Assembly: GCF_003201865.1 (NCBI RefSeq)
Contig: NZ_QJJJ01000007.1
Span: forward strand, 142,272 to 206,271
Length of the DNA stretch: 64,000 nucleotides
Origin: Methylobacterium sp. B4
Lineage (GTDB): Bacteria; Pseudomonadota; Alphaproteobacteria; Rhizobiales; Beijerinckiaceae
Direction: 5' to 3'
Part shown: positions 44,901 through 52,220 of the stretch, piece by piece
How positions within the stretch are numbered: position 1 is the stretch's first letter
How the letters are laid out: each line of letters opens with the position of its first letter
Position numbers and translations under genes: made by a program
The notes under the pieces: model-generated
The model's input: the letters and a program-made list of their open reading frames with translations, nothing else
Database searches by the model: none
Told to the model about the DNA's origin: nothing

Positions 44901-46610
44901 GGGCAGTCGGTCGATGAACTGGGCGAGAAGATCGCGATCTACCGCGGGGCGCTCGCCGAGGCCGGGCACGATCCGGCAGCCCACACCGTGACGCTGATGC
45001 TCCACACGCTGCTCGGCGAGGACCGGGAGGCCGTGCGCGCCCTGGCGCGGGAGCCGATGCGGGAATACCTGCGCAGCGCCGCCGCCCTGGTGAAGCAGTA
45101 CGCCTGGGCCTTCCCGGCCTTCAAGCGCCCGGCCGGCGTGACCCAGCCCATGGCGCTCGACCTGCGCACCCTCGCACCCGAGGAGATGGACGCGATCCTC
45201 GACTTCGCCTTCGAGCGCTACTTCGAGGATAGCGGCCTGTTCGGCACCCAGGCCGACGCCCTCGCCCGCGCCGCGCAGGTGAAGGCGGTCGGCGTCGACG
45301 AGATCGCCTGCCTGATCGATTACGGCCTGCCCACCGCCACGGTGCTGGAGCGCCTGCACCCGCTCGCCGCCGTGGTGGCGGCCTGCAACCGCGGGGCGGC
45401 CGAGGCGGCGGAAGAGCCGGACGGGCTCGGCGCGCTGATCCGCCGGCACCGGATCAGCCACCTGCAATGCACGCCCTCCATGGCCCGCATGCTGCTGGGT
45501 TCGCCCGAGGACCGCGCGGGACTCGGCGCGCTGCGTCACCTCTATGTCGGCGGCGAGGCCGTGTCCGGCGACCTGCTCGCGGAACTTCGGGCGGCGGGTG
45601 TCGCCACGATCACCAACATGTACGGACCGACCGAGACGACGATCTGGTCCTCGACGCACGAGGCCCTGCCCTGCACCGGCACGGTGCCGCTCGGCCGCCC
45701 CATCGCCAACACGAAGCTCTACGTGCTCGACGCGCGGATGCGCCCGCTGCCGCCGCTTCTGCCCGGCGAACTCTATATCGGCGGCGACGGCGTGGCCCGG
45801 GGCTACCTCAACCGCCCCGACCTCACCGCCGAGCGCTTCCTCGACGATCCCTTCGCGGGGGGCGGGCGCCTCTATCGCACCGGCGACCTCGTGCAGTTCG
45901 AGCCGGACGGGACGCTGCGCTTCCTCGGGCGCATCGACGGTCAGGTGAAACTGCGCGGCCACCGGATCGAACTCGGCGAGATCGAGACCGCCCTGCGCGC
46001 GGAAGTCGGGGTCGCGGAAGCCGTGGCGATCGTGCGGGAGGACCGGCCGGGCGACCAGCGCCTCGTCGCCTACATCGTGCCGGACGGCCTCCCCCCGTCC
46101 GCCGAGACGCTGCGTGCGGCGCTGGCGCGGACCCTGCCGGAGATCATGGTTCCGGCCCATGTCGTGACGCTGGAGCGCCTGCCGCTCACGCCCAACGCCA
46201 AGATCGACCGCAAGGCGCTGCCGGCCCCCATGGTGGAAGCGGCCCCGGCCGCAGCGGAGGCGGAGGCCGAGGCGGCCGAGCCCGCCGACGGGCTGGAGGC
46301 GGCGATCGCCGGCGTGTTCGGCCGGGTGCTGGGGCTGGAGCGGGTGGCAGGTGATGCCAGCTTCTTCGCGCTCGGCGGCCACTCGCTGCTGGCGATGCAG
46401 GCGCATCGCGACCTCAAGGCGAGCGTCGCGCCCCGGCTCGGCATCACCGATCTGTTCCGCTTCCCCTCGGCGCGGGCGCTGGCGCGCCACCTCGCCGATG
46501 CGGGTGCCGCCGACGCGGCTCTGGCCAGCGTCTCCTCCCGCGCCGCCCAGCGCCGCAACGCCCTGCGCGGCCGGGGCGTCGCCCTGCGCGAGACCCGCGA
46601 CGCGGGCTGA
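41997..46610 (+). CDS. NRPS: formyltransferase - remnant C - A domain with inserted luciferase-like monooxygenase - PCP
   Basis: Residues 1-200 of this 1537-aa protein are a formyltransferase fold with Asn95 and His97 in NFHDGPLPHYAG and Asp133 in AVDAGG. Residues 300-540 look like the C-terminal half of a condensation domain without HHxxxDG. The adenylation domain has YTSGSTGRPKG (694-704) and FDISVLE (741-747), is interrupted, then resumes with NMYGPTETT (1207-1215), YRTGD (1293), GRIDGQVKLRG and NAKIDRKAL. The insert at 775-1110 is an FMN-dependent luciferase-like monooxygenase of the kind called MupA/Atu3671 (SLFHWGQ, FTAVWTPERHFHDFG, CVLPLHHPARVAEEWAVVDNLSGGR). The PCP has Ser1463 in LGGHSL. 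It looks like a loading module for the divergent PKS. Confidence 0.92.
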   Translation: MRASTERRLVLMGDQSLLAQCGETALRRGHRIVAVVTASDAVAHWADEAGLPVIKAGSDVAAALAEEAFDWFLSIANLRIVPRSVWGRALEGAANFHDGPLPHYAGLNTPAWAILNGEASHGITWHAMTDAVDAGGVYVARRFEVAPDETGFSLNGRCFEAGIESFAELLDGIEAGTLAPRPQEPGPLTLYRRTARPEAAGILRFDRPAEELARLARALDFGPGYANPLLTPKLCIDGRAYPVASVSATGALTVSPPGTVLDADADGLTVAALDGAVRVEGLRQEDGTALAADTLAAAGDALPLFEAGALAQITRAAEPAVRNEAWGEARLAALAPLALPEIRPEGTGATRFEHLSVGLPPVLSGTRALAMLAAYLARVSDEPRFDVAYADAQVGAAGRAYPGLFSPVLPLRIEAEGMTGDGLERAVAAEIAALRARATLPADLPLRRPGLAVPRYGVALVEGSGPDHAVPGCPLTLVAGGCEALIVYDAARLPREDAEALAERIATFAAAFAAEPSRAIEDLPLLSEAWRERMLVAWNRTETPYDAACIHALIERQVDRTPEATALVSGSESLSYRALDERANRVAHALRARGVGPDQPVGLYAARGLDLVVGALAIQKAGGAYVPLDPAYPRERLALMIEDSGLSVVLTQRALAGSVPGAAQTILSIEEAGTGPATRPESGVSPAHAAYVIYTSGSTGRPKGVVVEHRNVANFFAGMDERIARDEPEQPTWLAVTSLSFDISVLELFWTLSRGFKVVVAAPPTGATAAPAAVPMTFSLFHWGQAERGGEMYRLLLESARFADAHGFTAVWTPERHFHDFGAPYPNPAVTGAAVAAVTSRVAIRAGSCVLPLHHPARVAEEWAVVDNLSGGRAGIAFASGWMPEDFLLRPENAPPRNKDALVRDLDTVRRLWRGEAVPFDGPGGTIDVITQPRPVSRELPVWITTAGNPDSFREAGRLGANLLTHLLGQSVDELGEKIAIYRGALAEAGHDPAAHTVTLMLHTLLGEDREAVRALAREPMREYLRSAAALVKQYAWAFPAFKRPAGVTQPMALDLRTLAPEEMDAILDFAFERYFEDSGLFGTQADALARAAQVKAVGVDEIACLIDYGLPTATVLERLHPLAAVVAACNRGAAEAAEEPDGLGALIRRHRISHLQCTPSMARMLLGSPEDRAGLGALRHLYVGGEAVSGDLLAELRAAGVATITNMYGPTETTIWSSTHEALPCTGTVPLGRPIANTKLYVLDARMRPLPPLLPGELYIGGDGVARGYLNRPDLTAERFLDDPFAGGGRLYRTGDLVQFEPDGTLRFLGRIDGQVKLRGHRIELGEIETALRAEVGVAEAVAIVREDRPGDQRLVAYIVPDGLPPSAETLRAALARTLPEIMVPAHVVTLERLPLTPNAKIDRKALPAPMVEAAPAAAEAEAEAAEPADGLEAAIAGVFGRVLGLERVAGDASFFALGGHSLLAMQAHRDLKASVAPRLGITDLFRFPSARALARHLADAGAADAALASVSSRAAQRRNALRGRGVALRETRDAG

Positions 46611-46616
46611 GCCTGC

Positions 46617-46644
46617 GGGCGCTTCGCCGAAAGGCGTAGCGCCC
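46617..46644 (+). terminator. Hairpin after the NRPS gene
   Basis: GGGCGCT pairs with AGCGCCC and, after a T-T mismatch, CGCC pairs with GGCG around a GAAA tetraloop, 7 bases after the stop. It is a stable terminator-like structure without a U-run. Confidence 0.55.
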
Positions 46645-46793
46645 GGCGCATTCGGCCGAGTACCTCAGCCGGACGCATCCGCCCCGCGCACCGCAGCCCA
46701 CGAATGGTCAAGTCGCAGTGCGGACGCGGGCGCACCTAGGATCTTTCGGCGCAATGTTGCGGCGCGATCGTTTCGGCGGCCGGCATCGACGGG

Positions 46794-48131
46794 ATGGCCA
46801 TGACTGCTCTTCTTGCTCCCTCCCCCACGAAGCGCCTGAGCGCGGCCGTGCTTCTCGGCCTGTGCCTTCTCGGGGCGAGCCCGCGGGTCGCCGCCGAGAC
46901 GGTGCAGTACCGGCTCGGCGCGCAGGACAGGCTGCGCATCCACGTCTACGAATGGCCGGCCCTGACCGGCGAGTTCACGGTCGGCGCGGACGGGATGCTG
47001 TCGCTGCCGCTGATCGGGCAGGTGTCGGTCACCGGCCTCCAGACCGCGGATCTCTCCCAGGAGATCTCGACTCGCCTCAAGGCCCGCGCCGGCCTGACGG
47101 AGCCGCCGGACACCGCCGTCGGCATCGCCCAGTACCGGCCCTTCTACGTGATCGGCGGGGTCGAGCGCTCGGGTGAGTACACCTACCGGCCGGGCATGCT
47201 GGTGCTCAACGCCGTCAGCATCGCCGGCGGCGCCTATCGCCGGCCGGAATCGGCGAGCAGCTGGCCCATCCATGTCGAGCGCCTGAGGGCGGATGCCGAG
47301 TTGCCGATCCTGCGGCAGAAGAAGCGGGAGCTTCTCGCCCGGGAGGCCCGCCTCAAGGCCGAGATCGCCAGCCTGGAGAAGCAGACGTCCTCCCCCGCGA
47401 CGAATCCTGCGGCGCCCGAGGGCGTGCCGGGCCTGACGACCGGCGAGCAGCGGATGTACGGCGCCCAGCGCTCGCACCAGATCAACGAAATGCGGGCGTT
47501 GCAGCAGTCGGTCACCCTGCATCAGGAGGAGATCGTCAACCTCAAAGGTCAGCGCGAGGCCGCCGAGAAGCTGCGCCAGTCGGTCCTGCGCGAACTCGCC
47601 GAGGTGCGCGAACTGATGGGACGGGGCCTGACGCCGACCTCGCGCATCCTGCCGCTGGAGCGCACGCTGGCGCAGATCGAGCGCGAGCAGAAGGAGCTCG
47701 ACGCCCAGGCCCTGCGGGCGCGCCAGAGCATCAACACCGCCGAGCGGACCGCCTCCACCGTGCGCGACGAACGCGCGGTGGCCGCCCTGCGCGACCTGCT
47801 GGAGGCCCAGGCGCAGCTCACCGATACCGACGGCCGCATCGCCGGCGCCGAGCGGCTGATGCGCGAGAGCGCGATCCAGGCCGGCGAGGCCGCCGTCAAC
47901 GAGCGCGATGCGCCCACGCATCTGGCCTTCGCCATCGTCCGGGTGGAGGGCGGCGAGGCCCGTGAGTTCGAGGCGCAGGAAACCACGCTCGTGCTGCCCG
48001 GCGACATCCTCAAGGTGCAGCTCGTGCGCCGCGAGGCGGTGCAAGGCCTGGCCCAGAACAGCGGCACCGCCGCGCGCCTCGCCGAGCAAGCGCGGGTCAA
48101 GGTGAACCTCGCCACCGAGGCGGTCCCCTGA
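46794..48131 (+). CDS. Polysaccharide export protein (Wza/ExoF-type)
   Basis: This 445-aa periplasmic or outer-membrane export component has a signal peptide (RLSAAVLLGLCLLGASPRVAAE). The Poly_export/SLBB region has YRLGAQDRLRIHVYEWPALTGEFTV, LPLIGQVSVTGL and YVIGGVERSGEYTYRPGM. A long coiled-coil-rich stretch (about 165-370) precedes a second beta segment (LVLPGDILKVQLV). No lipobox Cys is seen at the signal cleavage site, which fits ExoF-like rather than classical Wza. It is followed 80 bases later by a Wzc-like gene, so both probably serve the same polymer. Confidence 0.86.
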   Translation: MAMTALLAPSPTKRLSAAVLLGLCLLGASPRVAAETVQYRLGAQDRLRIHVYEWPALTGEFTVGADGMLSLPLIGQVSVTGLQTADLSQEISTRLKARAGLTEPPDTAVGIAQYRPFYVIGGVERSGEYTYRPGMLVLNAVSIAGGAYRRPESASSWPIHVERLRADAELPILRQKKRELLAREARLKAEIASLEKQTSSPATNPAAPEGVPGLTTGEQRMYGAQRSHQINEMRALQQSVTLHQEEIVNLKGQREAAEKLRQSVLRELAEVRELMGRGLTPTSRILPLERTLAQIEREQKELDAQALRARQSINTAERTASTVRDERAVAALRDLLEAQAQLTDTDGRIAGAERLMRESAIQAGEAAVNERDAPTHLAFAIVRVEGGEAREFEAQETTLVLPGDILKVQLVRREAVQGLAQNSGTAARLAEQARVKVNLATEAVP

Positions 48132-48211
48132 CCGGGCCCTCGGCCGGCTCGGCGCAATTCGCCCGCGAAACCGCTCCGGAAGGGGCGAGACCGTACTGAG
48201 AGTCGACGCCA

Positions 48212-49945
48212 ATGCTGCACGTCAAGGGTAACCCGGCCAACCTCGTCGGTAACACGCTCCTTCTGGGTGGCGAGGACGAGATCATCGACTGGCGCTGGAT
48301 GCTGTCGGCGATCCGCCGCCGCCTCGGCCTCATCGTCAAACTGATGCTGCTCGCGGCCTCGCTCGCGGCGCTCTACGTGGTCATGCGGCCGGTGATCTAC
48401 ACCGCCCACACCCATCTCCTGCTGACGAACCTGAAGCTGACCTTCAGCCGCGACGACGCGCTCTTCGCCGAATCCCTGCCCGACCCCTCCTTCCTCGAAA
48501 CGCAGATGCAGATCATGCGCTCGGAGAAGATCGCACTCGCCGTAGCCGACCGCCTCCGCGCGACCGAGGGCGACGAACCCCAGGTGCCAGGCCTGCTGCA
48601 CCGGCTGCGCGCCGAGGCCGCCGCCCGGATCGGCGCACTCGCTTCTCCGGTTCCCGAGGGCGAGACCGAGACGCCCCTCGACGCGATCCTGCGCGACGCG
48701 GCCGACGCGATCCGGCCGGCCGCGGGTCAGGATTCGGGCGACCCGGACGAGGCCCGCCGCAAGGCGATGAAGGCGGTTCAGGCCGGCTACAGCGTCGATC
48801 GGATCGGCATGAGCAACATCGTGATGATCCGCGCCACCGCCGTCGAGCCGGAGCGGGCGGCCCGGATCGCCAACGAGGTCGCCCGCGCCTACACCGACGA
48901 TCAGGTCGCGGCGCGGATCGAAGCGGCCCAGTCGGCCAGCATCTGGCTGCGCGAGCGCCTGCGCGACGTCGGGCCGAAGACGCGCGTCATCGCGCAGGCG
49001 GCGCCCCCCACGGAGAAGAGCAACCCGCGCGGCATCTTCATCGTCGCGCTCGCGGCGCTGGCGGGGGGCACCCTCGGCGTCACCTACGCGCTGCTGCGGC
49101 AGATGTTCGACCGCACGGTGCAGAGCCCGGAGCAGGTGGTGCGGGCGACGGGCGCCCAGTGCCTCGGCATCGTCCCGCGGCTGCGGGGCGCCGGGCTGCT
49201 GGCGCGCTGGCGCGACCGCCTCCGCCGGGGAACGCCCCTGCGGCGGCTCTCGATCGCGGATTATGCCGCGACCCATCCCGCCTCGACCTTCGCCCAGACA
49301 CTGAGCCATGCCAAGGTCGCGATCGACCTCGGCCTTCCCCCCCGCGCGCCCCGCTGCATCGGCGTCACCGCCGCCTTTGCCGGCGAGGGGGCCTCGACGG
49401 TGGCCGCCAACCTCGCCCATCTCCTCGCGTCCCGGGGCGAGCGCGTGCTGCTGATCGACGGCAACGGGGCCGATCCCGGCCTGACGCGGCGGCTGCTGCG
49501 TCGCCCCCAGGGCGGGCTGATCGAGTGCCTGGCGGCCGGCGGCGTGAGCGCCGAGGCGATTCAGGTCGACCCGGCCGACGGGATGCATTTCCTGCCGCTC
49601 GGCCGCGCCGACGCACCGCGGGCGGCGCCGATCTGGACCGAGGCGATGCGCGGCTTCCTCGCCGAGGCGGGGCGGGACTACGAGACCATCGTTTGCGACC
49701 TGCCCCCTCTTGCCTGCGTCGCCGAGGCGCGGGCGGCGGCGCAGTACATGAGCGGTGTGATCCTCGTCGCCGGCTGGCGGCAGGTCGAGGCGGAGCATCT
49801 GCGCATCGGCCTCGCCCAGGCGGGCCTGATCCGGGAGAAGCTCCTGGGCGTCGTGCTCAATCGGGTCGACGTCGCCGCGCTTCGCCGCACCGGCTCCCCG
49901 GCCGCCGCCTTCCTCTGGCGCGCGAGCGGCCGAGAGCAGGCCTGA
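48212..49945 (+). CDS. Wzc/ExoP-like chain-length protein with degenerate ATPase
   Basis: This 577-aa inner-membrane protein has a Wzz-like N-terminal part with a transmembrane helix at about 40-60 and a periplasmic coil. A second helix at about 273-295 leads to a cytoplasmic BY-kinase-like domain. That domain is altered: the Walker A region reads AFAGEGASTVAANLA, with Ala394 where the catalytic Lys is expected. Walker A' is LIDGNGADPG instead of LIDxDxRxP, and Walker B is VCDLPPL. No C-terminal Tyr cluster is present. It may keep a structural role in polymer length control without kinase activity. The partner is the Wza-like gene just upstream. Confidence 0.82.
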   Translation: MLHVKGNPANLVGNTLLLGGEDEIIDWRWMLSAIRRRLGLIVKLMLLAASLAALYVVMRPVIYTAHTHLLLTNLKLTFSRDDALFAESLPDPSFLETQMQIMRSEKIALAVADRLRATEGDEPQVPGLLHRLRAEAAARIGALASPVPEGETETPLDAILRDAADAIRPAAGQDSGDPDEARRKAMKAVQAGYSVDRIGMSNIVMIRATAVEPERAARIANEVARAYTDDQVAARIEAAQSASIWLRERLRDVGPKTRVIAQAAPPTEKSNPRGIFIVALAALAGGTLGVTYALLRQMFDRTVQSPEQVVRATGAQCLGIVPRLRGAGLLARWRDRLRRGTPLRRLSIADYAATHPASTFAQTLSHAKVAIDLGLPPRAPRCIGVTAAFAGEGASTVAANLAHLLASRGERVLLIDGNGADPGLTRRLLRRPQGGLIECLAAGGVSAEAIQVDPADGMHFLPLGRADAPRAAPIWTEAMRGFLAEAGRDYETIVCDLPPLACVAEARAAAQYMSGVILVAGWRQVEAEHLRIGLAQAGLIREKLLGVVLNRVDVAALRRTGSPAAAFLWRASGREQA

Positions 49946-49989
49946 TCGCGGATTCGGTCGCCCCAGCCCCGCCGTCGTCGCGAGCACCA

Positions 49990-50013
49990 CCGCCTCCTTT
50001 CGGAAGAAGGCGG
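49990..50013 (+). terminator. Hairpin downstream of the Wzc-like gene
   Basis: CCGCCTCCTT and AAGAAGGCGG pair with one mismatch around a TCGG loop, 44 bases after the stop. It is terminator-like and lies between convergent genes. Confidence 0.45.
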
Positions 50014-50192
50014 CACGCTGCCGTAGAACCGCGCGACGCCTGCGAGGCATCACTCTGGCATCCGAGTTCATCGGCCGAATGAGGGTCTGGCGAGGGTCGG
50101 AAGCAGCGGTTGCCCCATCCCCCGGGGGCGGACGTTCGGCAGTGAGGTCTTCCTGGCGAACGCAGCATTCCGCTGCGTATCGCCGACGTCAC

Positions 50193-50951
50193 TCACGTCG
50201 CGGCATTCGCCTCGGCAGGCGTCAGCGCAACGAAGGCGATCAAACCGATCAGAACCATGATCGGCAGCGCGACGCAGCCGAACGCAAGGTAGGCTATCCC
50301 GTAGGCTCCACACAGGGCGCCCGCGGCGAAGGTCGCGATGGCCGGCAGCAGCCGCAGCAGCCGCGCGCGCGCCGGAGCGGCGTTCCCGGACGTTCTCAGA
50401 ATGAGATCCATCGCGTCGATGACGGCCTGACTCACGCTCACGGTCATCACCGTGGTGGGAGCCAGATGGCCGAGCGAGAGCCGACCGATCGCGTTCTGCA
50501 CGCCCATGGCCGCGACGGCGAGCATGCCGACGACCAGAGCCGGGGCACCGTCCGGCGCATCGAGCGGCGACAACACCGTCCCGCACAAGCCGAAGCCCGC
50601 GAGCAGGGCCGCTTCGACGGCGAGCAGCCAGGGCAGCGGATCGGCCCCCTGTCGCTCCAGGAGCAGCGCGACGATGCGGGCCCAAGCCACCGCCCCCATG
50701 AAAACGGGCAGAGCCAAGACCTTCGCCAGCACGCCGGTCGAACTCGCGACCAATTCGGCGCCGATCAGGACGAAGTTTCCGGTGACATGGGCCGTGAACA
50801 AGCCTGTAAGCGCGATGAAGGCCGCGGCATCGACGAAGCCGGCAACGAAAGCGAGAGCGGCACCGGCGGAGGTGCCGCCACCCGTGGCCTGCGGCTTCAC
50901 GAGAGCGTCCTGAATTGATTGGCGTTGAATGCGCTTCGATGCACTAATCAC
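50193..50951 (-). CDS. DUF1275 (YoaK-family) membrane protein
   Basis: This 252-aa protein has six predicted membrane helices and the family signature near the N-terminus: AGFVDAAAFIALTGLFTAHVTGNFVLIG, followed later by MGVQNAIGRLSLGHLAPTTVMTVSVSQAVID. Family function is unknown; a transporter role has been proposed. It overlaps by 8 bases the small membrane-protein gene upstream. It appears to be an unrelated insertion inside the exopolysaccharide region. Confidence 0.85.
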   Translation of the reverse strand: MISASKRIQRQSIQDALVKPQATGGGTSAGAALAFVAGFVDAAAFIALTGLFTAHVTGNFVLIGAELVASSTGVLAKVLALPVFMGAVAWARIVALLLERQGADPLPWLLAVEAALLAGFGLCGTVLSPLDAPDGAPALVVGMLAVAAMGVQNAIGRLSLGHLAPTTVMTVSVSQAVIDAMDLILRTSGNAAPARARLLRLLPAIATFAAGALCGAYGIAYLAFGCVALPIMVLIGLIAFVALTPAEANAAT

Positions 50952-51162
50952 CGAGCGAATCGACGCTCACCGCGATCGGCGCCTGAGGGTTGGCAAAGTA
51001 ACCCGGCCATCGATCGCAAAGGAACATAATCGCAAACACCAGCGCGACCGTCGCCAGAAGGAAGGCGAGAGCTTCCGTGACCTGATGCGCCCATCGGCCG
51101 AAGGCAGGGATCGCGACGAAGCCGCCGATGAAGATCATGGCTATGGCAACGGGTGCGGTCAT
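50944..51162 (-). CDS. Small membrane protein, hypothetical
   Basis: This 72-aa product from the ATG at 51162 has two hydrophobic segments (PVAIAMIFIGGFVAIPAFG and ALAFLLATVALVFAIMFLC) and a polar tail. No family was recognised. It overlaps the DUF1275 gene and is divergent from the LysR gene, whose product may control both. The frame is also open upstream to a GTG at 51252, but the extra residues look untranslated and no start has a good ribosome-binding site. Confidence 0.5.
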   Translation of the reverse strand: MTAPVAIAMIFIGGFVAIPAFGRWAHQVTEALAFLLATVALVFAIMFLCDRWPGYFANPQAPIAVSVDSLGD

Positions 51163-51257
51163 CGGAAGAAGCGTGGCGCTGATGGGGGATACCGGTTCGG
51201 TCTGGACCCTAAGCCGGCCGGGCTCTGAAGCGGTAGGGATATCGGCTATCACGAGTC

Positions 51258-52130
51258 ATGATGAGCAGCCTGAACGTCGATCAGATCCGCTCCTTCCTGG
51301 CCGTGGTCGAGAACGGGAGCTTCACAGCGGCCGCGCAGACGCTCGGGGTGCGGCAGTCCACGGTCAGCGGGCATATCGCGCGGCTGGAACAGGCGCTGGA
51401 CCGTTCTCTCCTCATGCGGGACACCCATCGGGTCGCCCCGACGCCGGATGGCCAAGCCATGATCGGCTTCGCGCGCGACGTCTTGGAGGCGCACGACCGG
51501 CTTCGCGCCTTCTTCTCGCCGGGCGGCCTGCGCGGCCGCATCCGCCTCGGCGTCTCCGAAGACTACACCCTGTCGGCCCTGGCACAGGTTCTGGCGCGGT
51601 TCGCCGAGTGCCACCCTTCGGTCGATCTGCAGCTCACGGTCGGGCTCAGCCGGGCCCTCTACCAGGGCTACGACGCGGGCGAACTGGATGTGATCTTCTG
51701 CAAGCGCCGACGCGGCGATCCGCGCGGCGCATTGGCCTGGGCGGAGGAGCTGATCTGGGCAGGCCGACCGGGCTTGGTTCCCGATCCGGCGCTGGCCTTG
51801 CCCCTGGTGCTCTATCCGCCGCCTTCGATCACGCGCACCCTGGCGCTCGATGCTCTCGAAGCCGCGGGCCGCTCCTGGCGGATCGCCTGCACCAGCGGCA
51901 GCCTGATGGGGCTGCGCGCGGCCGTCGAAGCGGGCCTGGGCATCACGCCGCACTCGGCCAGGGCGATGCCGCCGGGACTGGCCCCGATCCCGGAGACGGC
52001 CGGGTTGCCCCCGATCGGGGAGGTCGAGTTCGTGGTGCTCGGCTCAGGCCGCCAGCATGCCGTCGCGACAGCGCTGCAGGAGACGATCCTCGCGGGCATG
52101 GCGGAGCTGCAAGCCGTCCCTGAGGGTTGA
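51258..52130 (+). CDS. LysR-family transcriptional regulator
   Basis: This 290-aa protein has the LysR winged helix (LNVDQIRSFLAVVENGSFTAAAQTLGVRQSTVSGHIARLEQAL, then PTPDGQAMIGFAR) and a co-inducer domain (RLGVSEDYTLSALAQVLARFAECHPSVDL, ITPHSARAMPPG). It is divergent from the small membrane protein and DUF1275 genes, which are its likely targets. ATG codons at 51258 and 51261 are both possible. The effector is unknown. Confidence 0.85.
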   Translation: MMSSLNVDQIRSFLAVVENGSFTAAAQTLGVRQSTVSGHIARLEQALDRSLLMRDTHRVAPTPDGQAMIGFARDVLEAHDRLRAFFSPGGLRGRIRLGVSEDYTLSALAQVLARFAECHPSVDLQLTVGLSRALYQGYDAGELDVIFCKRRRGDPRGALAWAEELIWAGRPGLVPDPALALPLVLYPPPSITRTLALDALEAAGRSWRIACTSGSLMGLRAAVEAGLGITPHSARAMPPGLAPIPETAGLPPIGEVEFVVLGSGRQHAVATALQETILAGMAELQAVPEG

Positions 52131-52220
52131 GCCCCCGAGTACCTCACGGCGTATGTCGAGGGATCGGCCAAGGATCGCCATCCGGGTTTCACATCGGACC
52201 ACGGGTGGGTTCAGGCGGCC

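Noticed and set aside
42603..46490. A 1295-codon open frame on the minus strand opposite the NRPS gene
   Set aside because: The composition is that of an antisense shadow and no motifs are visible. The plus strand encodes an intact adenylation domain and carrier protein.
47549..50071. An 840-codon open frame on the minus strand opposite the Wza- and Wzc-like genes
   Set aside because: It spans two real genes and their gap, has no recognisable domain, and has a typical shadow composition.
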